Translations under genes and position numbers: made by a program
Origin: Parvularcula sp.
GTDB lineage: Bacteria; Pseudomonadota; Alphaproteobacteria; Caulobacterales; Parvularculaceae
Length of the DNA stretch: 6,191 nucleotides
Direction of reading: 5' to 3'
Assembly: GCA_003506635.1 (NCBI GenBank)
Contig: DNZB01000184.1
Span: forward strand, 1-6,191
Shown here: positions 1-6,191 of the stretch, piece after piece
How positions within the stretch are numbered: position 1 is the stretch's first letter
How the letters are laid out: each line of letters starts with the position of its first letter
Notes under the pieces: generated by a model
What the model saw: the letters and a program-made list of their open reading frames with translations, nothing else
Database searches by the model: none
What the model was told of the DNA's origin: nothing

Positions 1-192
1 GTCAGCGAAGGCGGCGCGAAGGCGCGCATATTCCGCCGTCAGCGCCCCGGCGTCGATCCTGCGGAACGCCGGATCGTTGACGATGCCGCCGAAGAAACGC
101 GCTTCTTCAAGCGTTTCGATGCGCGCATCTGCGATCGCCGTCAAAAGATAGGCGCCGCATGCCGCGGTCGCGGCTGGATCGGCTGTCGTCAC
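1..192 (-). CDS. N-terminal fragment of a possible TerB-like protein (runs off the window)
   Basis: An open frame on the minus strand begins with GTG at 192 and stays open for 64 codons to the window edge, so only the N-terminus is visible. The protein starts MTTADPAATAACGAYLL. Around residues 18-32 it reads TAIADARIETLEEAR, a helix, a short acidic turn, then a Glu-rich helix. That pattern resembles TerB/DjlA-N-like domains (usually ADG-x-I/V followed by a conserved Glu), but the match is weak and the rest is missing. The frame is open further upstream, and a TTG at 213 is an alternative start. No strong Shine-Dalgarno is visible for GTG 192. It starts 25 bases after the petC stop on the same strand with no hairpin seen between, so it may be the last gene of the pet transcript. 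The coding call is moderately sure; the family is a guess. Confidence 0.5.
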   Translation of the reverse strand, partial: MTTADPAATAACGAYLLTAIADARIETLEEARFFGGIVNDPAFRRIDAGALTAEYARLRAAFAD

Positions 193-217
193 ATCACACT
201 CGTTCGCCGGCAAGGTC

Positions 218-1135
218 CTAATGATCGATCTTGGCCCAGATCGCGCGGTAGGAGAAGAACAGGACGATCGTCAGGATGAGGAGATAGCCGATCGTGACGA
301 CGCCGAGGCTCTTGCGCTCTTCCATCTTCGGTTCAGACGCCCAGGTCAAAAACTCGACGACGTCGCGGGCGTATTGGTCGACCGTCTCCGGAATTGCCGG
401 ATCGGCATAGTCGATGACGCCGTCGGAAAGCGGCGCGACCATCGCGAGCACCCCGCCAGGCGGCACTTTGACATCCGGCAGGGGATGCCCCTCCGCGTCG
501 CGATATTCCGGCTTCAAAAGCTGCGACATGTCGCCGGCGAAATAGGGGTTGTAATGCTGGCCGGGCCCCAGGGTCACCGTTTCGGGCGCTTCTTGATAAC
601 CGGTCAGCAGGCTGTAGACATAATCCGGCCCGTGATGGCGCGCTTTCATGATGAGCGCGAGATTCGGCGGGTACGCGCCGCCATTCGCCGCGCGCGCCTG
701 CTGTTCATTCGCAAAGGGCCGCGGCAGCTTGTCGGACGGCGCCGCCGGGCGGTCGAACATGTCGCCGAGATCGTCCGGGCCGTCTTTCACCGTGTATTCA
801 GCAGCGATCGCCTTGACGACCGGATTTTCCGCCGGGACTTTGCAGTTCGTCGTTTCGGGAACGCCCGCCGGACACTCCTCTAGATAGAACGGACCGCCCT
901 TGTCGCCGAGATTGCGGAAGGCGAGCTGTTCGACGCCATGGCAGCTCGCGCAGACGGTCTTGTAGACCTGAAAGCCGCGCTGCATCGCCTCGCGGTCATA
1001 GGTTCCAAATGGGCCTTTGAAATGCCAGTGCTGGTGCTTGTACTCCAGCGCCCCGCCGCCGGCGGCGATGGCGGCGGCCGGAATGATCGCGAGCGCGGCG
1101 GCGGCGGCGGCATTGATCAGGAATGAACGTCGCAT
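218..1135 (-). CDS. petC: Cytochrome c1, heme subunit of the cytochrome bc1 complex
   Basis: This 305-residue protein is the c-type cytochrome of ubiquinol:cytochrome c oxidoreductase, passing electrons from the Rieske centre to a soluble or membrane cytochrome c in the periplasm. Residues 1-25 form a Sec signal peptide (MRRS then an Ala-rich hydrophobic run). The heme attachment motif CASCH lies at C62, C65 and H66. M232, in VLAMVAPLSDG, fits the axial methionine position of the family. A C-terminal membrane anchor spans about 278-298 (GYLLILTIVLFF). C88 and C98 lie ten residues apart and could form a disulfide; this is inference. A good Shine-Dalgarno, GGAAGGG at 1144-1150, sits 8 bases before the ATG, just after the petB stop, which supports this start. 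Length is normal for alphaproteobacteria. It is last of the petABC genes and is not fused to petB as in the fbcH arrangement. Confidence 0.98.
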   Translation of the reverse strand: MRRSFLINAAAAAALAIIPAAAIAAGGGALEYKHQHWHFKGPFGTYDREAMQRGFQVYKTVCASCHGVEQLAFRNLGDKGGPFYLEECPAGVPETTNCKVPAENPVVKAIAAEYTVKDGPDDLGDMFDRPAAPSDKLPRPFANEQQARAANGGAYPPNLALIMKARHHGPDYVYSLLTGYQEAPETVTLGPGQHYNPYFAGDMSQLLKPEYRDAEGHPLPDVKVPPGGVLAMVAPLSDGVIDYADPAIPETVDQYARDVVEFLTWASEPKMEERKSLGVVTIGYLLILTIVLFFSYRAIWAKIDH

Positions 1136-1150
1136 CGGTCTTGCCCTTCC

Positions 1151-2434
1151 CTATTCCGCAGGCTGCGCGATCGCGCCCACGGAGGACGCCGGCGCCTTCT
1201 TCAGCACGGAGTCGGCGATCGACTTCGGCTGGGGCTTTGCTTTTTCAAACAGGCCGAGCAGCGGCAGGATGATCAGGAAGAAGGCGAAGTAATAGGCGGT
1301 GGCGATCTGCGAGCCCAGCACATACCAACCCTCCGCCGGCTTGCCGCCGAAAAATCCGAGCGCCAGACAGGCGACGACGAACAGCACGAACCAGAGCTGC
1401 GCCACCGGGCGATAGCGCATCGACCGCACTTTCGACGTGTCGAGCCAAGGCAGCACGAACAGCACGGCGATCGAGCCGAACATGGCGAGGACGCCGCATA
1501 GCTTTGACGAGACCGGCCCGATGTCAAAGGTGATAGCGCGCAAGATCGCATAGAACGGCAGGAAGTACCATTCCGGCACGATATGCGCCGGCGTCACCAG
1601 AGGGTTCGCCGGAATGTAGTTGTCCGGATGGCCCATGCCGTTCGGGTTGAAAAACACGAACGCCGCGAAGAGCAGCATGAAGACGGCGATCGCAAAGCCG
1701 TCCTTCACCGTGTAATAGGGATGGAACGGCACCGTGTCCTTCTTCACATCCTTCACATCGACGCCGGTCGGGTTGTTGTTGCCCGACGTGTGGAACGCCC
1801 AGATGTGAAGGACGACCACCCCGAAAATCGCGAACGGCAAGAGATAATGCAGCGAGAAGAAGCGGTTCAAAGTCGCATTGTCGACCGCCGGACCGCCGAG
1901 AAGAAGCGTCTTGATCGGCTCGCCTATGATCGGGAACGCCGTGAAGAAATTGGTGATGACGGTGGCGGCCCAGAACGACATCTGGCCCCAGGGCAGCACA
2001 TACCCCATGAACGCGGTCGCCATCATCAAAAGAAAAATGACGACGCCGAGAATCCAGTTCAACTCGCGCGGCTCCTTATATGATCCGTAATAGAGACCGC
2101 GGAACATGTGGATATAGACGGCGAGGAAGAACATCGCCGCGCCATTGGCGTGAACATAGCGCATCAACCAGCCGTAATTCACATCGCGCATGATGTGCTC
2201 GATGCTGTCGAAGGCCAGGTCCTTGTGCGGCGTGTAGTGCATCGCAAGGACGACGCCGGTGATGATCTGGATGACAAGGCAGACGACGAGAATGGCGCCG
2301 AACGTCCACCAGTAATTGAGGTTTTTCGGGGTCGGGAAGTTCATGAAATCGTCCGAGAACCGGACGATCGGCAGGCGCTTGTCGAGCCAGCGCTCGATTG
2401 CTGTCTGGGGCTTGTAGGTCGAAGCGTGGGACAT
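1151..2434 (-). CDS. petB: Cytochrome b, quinol-oxidising subunit of the cytochrome bc1 complex
   Basis: This 427-residue integral membrane protein carries hemes bL and bH and both quinone sites of the bc1 complex. Four heme-ligand histidines are present in two 14-spaced pairs, H95/H109 in helix B and H196/H210 in helix D, the spacing typical of bc1 rather than b6f. The Qo-site motif PEWY is at 287-290. About eight membrane segments can be picked out, the last two being near 346-364 and 379-396. The tail after 397 is hydrophilic and Lys/Ala-rich and is probably a non-essential extension. Full length is usual for the unsplit proteobacterial form (N- and C-terminal parts in one chain). AGGAG at 2443-2447 overlaps the petA stop and lies 8 bases before the ATG, suggesting translation coupled to petA. 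No key residue is missing. Confidence 0.99.
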   Translation of the reverse strand: MSHASTYKPQTAIERWLDKRLPIVRFSDDFMNFPTPKNLNYWWTFGAILVVCLVIQIITGVVLAMHYTPHKDLAFDSIEHIMRDVNYGWLMRYVHANGAAMFFLAVYIHMFRGLYYGSYKEPRELNWILGVVIFLLMMATAFMGYVLPWGQMSFWAATVITNFFTAFPIIGEPIKTLLLGGPAVDNATLNRFFSLHYLLPFAIFGVVVLHIWAFHTSGNNNPTGVDVKDVKKDTVPFHPYYTVKDGFAIAVFMLLFAAFVFFNPNGMGHPDNYIPANPLVTPAHIVPEWYFLPFYAILRAITFDIGPVSSKLCGVLAMFGSIAVLFVLPWLDTSKVRSMRYRPVAQLWFVLFVVACLALGFFGGKPAEGWYVLGSQIATAYYFAFFLIILPLLGLFEKAKPQPKSIADSVLKKAPASSVGAIAQPAE

Positions 2435-2442
2435 CGCCTGGT

Positions 2443-2447
2443 CTCCT
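2443..2447 (-). promoter_or_regulatory. petB ribosome binding site overlapping the petA stop
   Basis: On the minus strand TAGGAGAC contains both the petA stop (TAG, 2448-2446) and a strong AGGAG site. It lies 8 bases before the petB ATG at 2434. The overlap suggests that ribosomes finishing petA help start petB, which would keep the two subunits in balance. Confidence 0.75.
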
Positions 2448-3024
2448 AGCCGATGCGGATAGCGGTGTCGGACGTAAATTGGTAGGGCGGCACGGCGAGG
2501 TTCTCCGGCGCGGGGCCTTTCCGGATTCGTCCGGAATTGTCGTAATGCGAGCCGTGGCAGGGGCAGAACCAGCCGCCGAAATCGCCGCGAACCTCGCCCT
2601 GCGCGGTGCCCAGCGGCACGCAGCCCAGATGCGTGCAGACGCCGACGACGACGATATATTGCGGATTGATGACCCGGTTGTCGTCTTCGGCGTCAGCCTT
2701 GCCGGCGATGTTGGCGTTGCGCGCCTGCTTGTCCTTTAACGCGCCGATCGGCGTTTCTTCCGATTGCGCGATTTCCTCCGCCGTGCGTCGGCGGATGAAG
2801 ACCGGCTTTCCCTGCCAGAAAACCTTGATCGCCTGCCCCACCTCGAGCGCCGAAAGGTCGACGTCCTTGGTCGAGAGCGCAAGGACCGAGGCGTCGGGGT
2901 TCATCTGGTGGACAAGCGGCACGGCGACGCCGGCCGCCCCGACCGCCGCAGTCGCCCCGGCGAAGAGATGAATGAAATCCCGGCGGGTCGGCTCCCCCTG
3001 GTGCGTGTCGTCGGATGCGCTCAT
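2446..3024 (-). CDS. petA: Rieske iron-sulfur subunit of the cytochrome bc1 complex
   Basis: This 192-residue protein holds the [2Fe-2S] cluster that takes the first electron from quinol at the Qo site. The two cluster motifs are CTHLGC (C130, H132, C135) and CPCHG (C154, C156, H157). By family knowledge C130, H132, C154 and H157 bind the cluster, while C135 and C156 form the disulfide. Near the N-terminus TRRDFIH (R14, R15) is a twin-arginine export signal followed by a hydrophobic segment at about 19-40 that stays as membrane anchor. The flexible hinge and the alphaproteobacterial insert (about 79-115, rich in charged residues) are present. It is the first gene of petABC; the stop overlaps the petB ribosome binding site. 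The site for its own ATG is modest (GAGGGA about 11 bases upstream), but the Tat motif position supports this start. Confidence 0.98.
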   Translation of the reverse strand: MSASDDTHQGEPTRRDFIHLFAGATAAVGAAGVAVPLVHQMNPDASVLALSTKDVDLSALEVGQAIKVFWQGKPVFIRRRTAEEIAQSEETPIGALKDKQARNANIAGKADAEDDNRVINPQYIVVVGVCTHLGCVPLGTAQGEVRGDFGGWFCPCHGSHYDNSGRIRKGPAPENLAVPPYQFTSDTAIRIG

Positions 3025-3064
3025 GGCCTTTGCAGTCCCTCGAGGCTTCTGAAAGCGGAAATGG

Positions 3065-3106
3065 CGAAGCCGGCACGTCGGTATAGATAGTCAGGTCCCG
3101 GCTTCG
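3065..3106. promoter_or_regulatory. 9-bp inverted repeat in the pet leader / divergent intergenic region
   Basis: CGAAGCCGG at 3065-3073 and its exact reverse complement CCGGCTTCG at 3098-3106 are separated by 24 bases. They lie 41 to 82 bases upstream of the petA start, inside the 195-base region between petA and the divergent trmL-like gene. The spacer contains TATCTATACC on the minus strand, which could hold a -10 element, but no convincing -35 was found at the right distance. The repeat could be an operator for a dimeric regulator or a leader-RNA hairpin. The symmetry is certain; the function is inference. A GC-rich genome yields such repeats by chance fairly often. Confidence 0.4.
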
Positions 3107-3212
3107 GGCGGGGTGTCGTGTCGCATGAGCTTCTAGCCAAAGTCCAGCCGGCGCCCTAGTGCGACCTGGCGTCGCGAGCGGCCCGGCAAGCGGCGGCAAA
3201 AGCCCCGAAAAA

Positions 3213-3219
3213 GAGGGAG
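3213..3219 (+). promoter_or_regulatory. Likely ribosome binding site for the trmL-like fusion gene
   Basis: GAGGGAG is the only purine-rich Shine-Dalgarno-like stretch before the gene. It abuts the TTG at 3220, which is too close, and is 12 bases from the next in-frame TTG at 3232, a usable though long distance. Together with the family N-terminus (MRLVLYQPE) this favours initiation at 3232. Confidence 0.45.
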
Positions 3220-4746
3220 TTGCGAAACGCCTTGCGCCTCGTGCTTTACCAGCCGGAGATAGCGGGAAATGTCGGCGCTGCGATTCGCACGGCCGCTTGC
3301 TTCGGCGCGCAGGTCGACATCGTCGAACCCTGCGGCTTTCCGGCCGGGGACCGGGCCTTGAAGCGGGCGGCGATGGACTACGGCGATGGCGCCCCGCCCG
3401 TTCGCCACGTGTCCTGGGCGTCTTTTCTCAAAAGCCCGGAACGGTCCGGCGGCAGGCTGATCCTGCTTTCGACCCGGGCGGACCGGACGATCTTTGATGC
3501 TCAACTGACGGACGAGGACCTCTTCATTATCGGCCAGGAGAGCGCGGGCGTTCCGCCGGAAGTCCGGGCCGCGTGCGCGCTCACACTTAAAATTCCGCTG
3601 TCGGACGGCGCGCGATCCCTCAACTCAGCCACAGCGGCCGCGATCACGCTCGCCGAGGCGCGCCGGCAGGAAGCGCGGCGAGGCGCGGCGCCGCCCCGGC
3701 TGATATTTCACATTGGGCACCCAAAGACCGCCACGAGCTATTTGCAGCAGGCGATCGCCCTGAATGAACCCGCCCTCTGCGGCGCGGGGATTCGCGCGCC
3801 CGTGCGGTTTCGCCATATTGGCGATCATGACCATCGCGCGCTTGCGGCGGCCGGGCTCACCACCTCGGGCAACGCACAGCCGATTTTCTTTGCATTCGAG
3901 CGCGGCGACGGCTCGGTGCTCGACGCTTATGCGCCTTACGCCGACGGCGAACGCGACCTGCTGCTGTCAAGCGAGCTGTTTTTCTATTATCCGCAATTTG
4001 TCGAGATCGTCGCGAATTATTTCCGGGCGCTCGGCTATCGCATTGAAATTGTCTGCTATTTGCCGCGTTATGAACGGGCGCTGATTGCCGGTTTTGTGCA
4101 AAACGTGCGAAATCACGCGTTCCAGAACGGCGTTGTCGACTTCATCGAGACGACGCGCGCGCACCGATATTGCCGTTTCGCCGCCGTGCTCGACGATATT
4201 GAGGCGCGCTGCGCGCCGGACAAGATCGTGGTGCGGACGTTCGACCGCGAGTTCCTCAATCAGGGCGACATTCTGATGGATTTTCTGGACGTCCTCGACA
4301 TTCGAAATCCGTCGGCGATCGAAGCGCCGGAACGCCGGATCAACGAATCCCCGCCCCTGGAAGTCATCGAGGCGCTGCGCCGGCTGGACCCAAAACGCTA
4401 CGCCCGGCTGCGGCGTGCGATTATCAAAAGGACTGCGGCGCCGGGGCGGCCGGAATCCTCGCGAATCTTTCAGCATTATTATACGCCGGAGGTGAAAGCC
4501 GCCGTCGAACGCGAATTCGCCGAGGACCGACGCGCGCTGATCTCGAAATGGTTCGCCGATCAGCCGGAAGTCGCGGATTTCTGGCGTACGATCCCGGCCG
4601 CGGCTGAGGAATCGCCGCTCTCTGATTACGAGCTCCGCCGCGCGCTCACCGACGCTTTCGCGGCGGCGCCTGCGCGGCGCGCACGCAAGGAACGCAGCGA
4701 CGAACCCGTCGCCGCCCCGCCCACGGAACCCGATCATGAACGATGA
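3220..4746 (+). CDS. TrmL-type tRNA methyltransferase fused to a sulfotransferase-like domain
   Basis: A single 508-codon frame joins two domains. Residues 5-150 match TrmL, the SPOUT methyltransferase that 2'-O-methylates wobble position 34 of leucine tRNAs with SAM: N17-x-G..R23 (motif 1), GQESAGVP at 105-112 (motif 2) and RSLN at 132-135 (motif 3). This is full TrmL length, about 155 residues. Residues 160-460 resemble PAPS-dependent sulfotransferases: [16 protein letters not shown] (161-176) fits the 5'-phosphosulfate loop (usual form PKTGTT), and [16 protein letters not shown] (275-290) fits the 3'-phosphate region, but A290 stands where Ser is usual. The target is unknown. Residues 465-508 are a charged, Ala/Pro-rich tail. 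No ATG is available; TTG 3220 is the longest start and TTG 3232 fits the family better. The end overlaps hemF by 11 bases, so the two are probably co-translated. It could instead be two genes merged by a frameshift near 3660-3700. The methyltransferase half is sure; the sulfotransferase family is fairly sure. Confidence 0.82.
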   Translation: MRNALRLVLYQPEIAGNVGAAIRTAACFGAQVDIVEPCGFPAGDRALKRAAMDYGDGAPPVRHVSWASFLKSPERSGGRLILLSTRADRTIFDAQLTDEDLFIIGQESAGVPPEVRAACALTLKIPLSDGARSLNSATAAAITLAEARRQEARRGAAPPRLIFHIGHPKTATSYLQQAIALNEPALCGAGIRAPVRFRHIGDHDHRALAAAGLTTSGNAQPIFFAFERGDGSVLDAYAPYADGERDLLLSSELFFYYPQFVEIVANYFRALGYRIEIVCYLPRYERALIAGFVQNVRNHAFQNGVVDFIETTRAHRYCRFAAVLDDIEARCAPDKIVVRTFDREFLNQGDILMDFLDVLDIRNPSAIEAPERRINESPPLEVIEALRRLDPKRYARLRRAIIKRTAAPGRPESSRIFQHYYTPEVKAAVEREFAEDRRALISKWFADQPEVADFWRTIPAAAEESPLSDYELRRALTDAFAAAPARRARKERSDEPVAAPPTEPDHER

Positions 4747-5623
4747 ACAATCGACCGCCAGCGCGCGCAAGCGGGCGGCGCATCAATGGTTTGAGGCGCT
4801 GCAGCACCGCCTGATCGCCGAGTTCGAGCGCCTTGAGGACGAAGCCGGGCCTTTCTATGGCGCCTTGCCGGCGGGGCGCTTTGCGAAAAAGCCGTGGCGG
4901 CGCGGCGGCGGCGAGGAAGACCTTGGCGGCGGCGTCATGGCGCTGATGCGCGGGCGCGTCTTCGAGAAAGTCGGCGTGCATGTCTCGACCGTTCATGGCG
5001 AATTCTCGGAGGAGTTCCGCCACCAGATTCCGGGCGCGGCGGAGGACCCGCGCTTCTGGGCGTCGGGCGTTTCGCTGATCGCCCATACCCGCAATCCGCA
5101 TGCGCCGGCGGCGCACATGAACACCCGAATGATCGTCACGACAAAGGGCTGGTTCGGCGGCGGCGGCGACCTCAATCCGATGATGGACCGCTATCGCCGC
5201 GACGATCACCCCGACACCATCGACTTTCACGCGGCGATGCGGGCCGCCTGCGACCGCCATCACCCCGAATGGCACGCGAAATACAAGAAATGGTGCGATG
5301 AGTATTTCTGGCTCCCGCACCGGAATGAACCGCGCGGCGTCGGCGGCATTTTCTATGACCGGCATGACAGCGGCGACTGGGAGAGGGATTTCGCGTTCAC
5401 GCAGGATGTCGGGCGCGCCTTCCTCGACATCTATCCACGGCTCATCGCGCGCCGCATGAACGATCCGTGGACGGAGGAAGAGCGCGAAGAGCAATTGTTC
5501 CGCCGCGGGCGCTACGCCGAGTACAACCTCCTCTACGACCGCGGCACGACCTTCGGCCTCAAGACCGGCGGCAATGTCGAATCGATCTTGTCCTCGCTGC
5601 CGCCGCTGGCGAAGTGGCCCTGA
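4736..5623 (+). CDS. hemF: Oxygen-dependent coproporphyrinogen III oxidase
   Basis: This 295-residue cytoplasmic enzyme converts coproporphyrinogen III to protoporphyrinogen IX by two O2-dependent oxidative decarboxylations in heme synthesis. Hallmarks appear in order: [18 protein letters not shown] (56-73), [20 protein letters not shown] (113-132), [11 protein letters not shown] (139-149), [15 protein letters not shown] (195-208) and [19 protein letters not shown] (257-275). H117, H127, H165 and H196 have nearly the spacing of the four conserved histidines of E. coli HemF (96, 106, 145, 175); by that alignment H127 is the catalytic acid. Length is normal. ATG 4736 lies inside the end of the upstream fusion gene and has a weak GGAA 7 bases before it, so translation is probably coupled. 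A hairpin terminator follows within 4 bases of the stop. Nothing is missing or broken. Confidence 0.98.
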   Translation: MNDEQSTASARKRAAHQWFEALQHRLIAEFERLEDEAGPFYGALPAGRFAKKPWRRGGGEEDLGGGVMALMRGRVFEKVGVHVSTVHGEFSEEFRHQIPGAAEDPRFWASGVSLIAHTRNPHAPAAHMNTRMIVTTKGWFGGGGDLNPMMDRYRRDDHPDTIDFHAAMRAACDRHHPEWHAKYKKWCDEYFWLPHRNEPRGVGGIFYDRHDSGDWERDFAFTQDVGRAFLDIYPRLIARRMNDPWTEEEREEQLFRRGRYAEYNLLYDRGTTFGLKTGGNVESILSSLPPLAKWP

Positions 5624-5626
5624 TAA

Positions 5627-5656
5627 AACGCGCCGCCCGACGAGGGGCGGCGCGTT
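5627..5656. terminator. Bidirectional intrinsic terminator between hemF and the convergent gene
   Basis: AACGCGCCGCCC (5627-5638) pairs perfectly with GGGCGGCGCGTT (5645-5656) around a 6-base loop. It starts 4 bases after the hemF stop. On the plus strand the stem is followed by CCCGTTTCC, a poor T tract. On the minus strand it is followed by a TTTT run (CGTTTTATCA), so it should work better for the convergent membrane-protein gene, while also serving hemF. Confidence 0.8.
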
Positions 5657-5680
5657 CCCGTTTCCTCCCGAGGATACGGG
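5657..5680. repeat. Second hairpin adjoining the terminator
   Basis: CCCGTTTCCT (5657-5666) pairs with AGGATACGGG (5671-5680) with one mismatch and a 4-base loop, starting directly where the first hairpin ends. It may strengthen termination or protect a 3' end. The pairing is seen; the role is inference. Confidence 0.5.
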
Positions 5681-5707
5681 CAGCAGCGCGACCGGTTCTT
5701 CTGGTTC

Positions 5708-6172
5708 TTACCGGCCGCGCATTCCGGAAAGTCCGGAGATGAGCGTCAGGAGGCCGCCGCCTCCCGCAAGATAGGTTCCCCATTGCACGGCTTCGAGCCC
5801 GTCGTCGCCTTGCATGTTGGTCAGGAGGTAGAAGGCGATTCCGGCGACGACGACGACGCCGGCGGCCATGGTGACCGCGCTCGTCAGGCGCCCGACCACC
5901 GGCAGCAGACCGGCGAGCCCCAGAATCGCGGCGATCGCCGAGACGAAAACCCCGGCGAAGATCGCCAGGCCCCGGCCGCCGCCCTGCGGCGCGCAGTCGC
6001 CGGATATCGAGAATTGCTTGTTCGTCCAGCAGTCGATCGTCCCGCCGACATAATCCATGCCGGTGACGGTGTTTTGTTTGACGATGCCGCCGACTTCGGT
6101 CGCCTCGCCCGCATAAAGCGGCGCGTAGAGCAAAACCGCGATGGCGGCGAGCGGCAACAGGATTCTGAGCAT
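5708..6172 (-). CDS. Small multi-pass membrane protein of unknown function
   Basis: I do not recognise this 154-residue protein. It has a hydrophobic N-terminus (about 3-21, MLRILLPLAAIAVLLYAPLY) that could be a signal peptide or first membrane helix. An outside loop of about 45 residues follows, with two cysteines (C48, C60) that may form a disulfide. Three more hydrophobic segments lie near 67-92, 95-117 and 132-149, and the protein ends in a short basic tail (MRGR). The plan of a long first outer loop with two Cys followed by three helices recalls claudin-like tetraspan layouts only in shape. The ATG at 6172 has GGGGA 6 bases upstream, a good ribosome binding site, which supports both coding and start. 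It is convergent with hemF and shares its terminator, so a functional tie to heme synthesis is not implied. The upstream promoter lies beyond the window. Confidence 0.75.
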   Translation of the reverse strand: MLRILLPLAAIAVLLYAPLYAGEATEVGGIVKQNTVTGMDYVGGTIDCWTNKQFSISGDCAPQGGGRGLAIFAGVFVSAIAAILGLAGLLPVVGRLTSAVTMAAGVVVVAGIAFYLLTNMQGDDGLEAVQWGTYLAGGGGLLTLISGLSGMRGR

Positions 6173-6191
6173 TCCAAATCCCCAGCTAAGT

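Noticed and set aside
221..883. A 220-codon plus-strand frame opposite petC
   Set aside because: It is antisense to cytochrome c1 with its intact heme and anchor motifs, and is a compositional shadow.
1056..1120. GCC/GCG trinucleotide-like run (ggcggcgg) near the petC start
   Set aside because: It encodes the Ala-rich signal peptide of cytochrome c1; no separate repeat element is needed to explain it.
3081..3150. Possible sigma-70 promoter for petABC (TTGGCT near 3138 or TATCTATACC near 3082 on the minus strand)
   Set aside because: No -35/-10 pair with proper 16-18 base spacing could be put together, so no promoter is called.
3967..4770. A 267-codon open frame on the minus strand opposite the sulfotransferase-like domain
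   Set aside because: Arg-rich with no domain pattern, while the plus-strand frame carries recognisable motifs and couples to hemF.
4646..5494. A 282-codon open frame on the minus strand opposite hemF
   Set aside because: It is fully antisense to a hemF with complete motifs. Its composition (Arg/Ala/Pro-rich, no recognisable motif) is typical of the mirror frame of GC-rich genes.
1..6191. tRNA, rRNA, CRISPR array, insertion sequence or phage attachment site
   Set aside because: No spaced direct repeats, tRNA-like fold, transposase motif or terminal repeat was seen; the window is densely coding with short gaps.

Overview
The window looks like a chromosomal core region of a GC-rich alphaproteobacterium. 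It carries the three-subunit proteobacterial cytochrome bc1 operon (Rieske, cytochrome b and cytochrome c1 as separate genes), a TrmL-type tRNA methyltransferase and an oxygen-dependent HemF. The genus cannot be fixed from sequence reading alone.

Layout. Positions 1-192 (minus) hold the start of a gene running off the left edge, with a weak TerB-like look. Positions 218-3024 (minus) are the operon petA-petB-petC, read right to left, with gaps of about 11 and 15 bases. Positions 3025-3219 are a divergent intergenic region with a 9-bp inverted repeat in the likely pet leader. Positions 3220-4746 (plus) are one 508-codon frame in which a complete TrmL-like SPOUT methyltransferase (about 150 residues) runs straight into a sulfotransferase-like domain (about 300 residues). 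Its end overlaps the start of hemF (4736-5623, plus) by 11 bases. A strong hairpin terminator at 5627-5656 serves hemF and, probably better, the convergent gene at 5708-6172 (minus), which encodes a small unrecognised membrane protein.

How the genes work together. petABC encodes the quinol:cytochrome c oxidoreductase, whose b and c1 subunits need heme. HemF makes protoporphyrinogen IX precursor under oxygen, so respiratory heme consumers and a heme-synthesis gene are transcribed away from a shared 195-base region. TrmL modifies the wobble base of leucine tRNAs.

The one part that does not fit an ordinary core layout is the sulfotransferase-like domain lying between the trmL and hemF functions. 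It is fused in frame to TrmL and shows more A/T-ending codons than its neighbours in the stretch counted. It also lacks a serine expected at the usual 3'-phosphate-binding position. This fusion is the main candidate for something undescribed.
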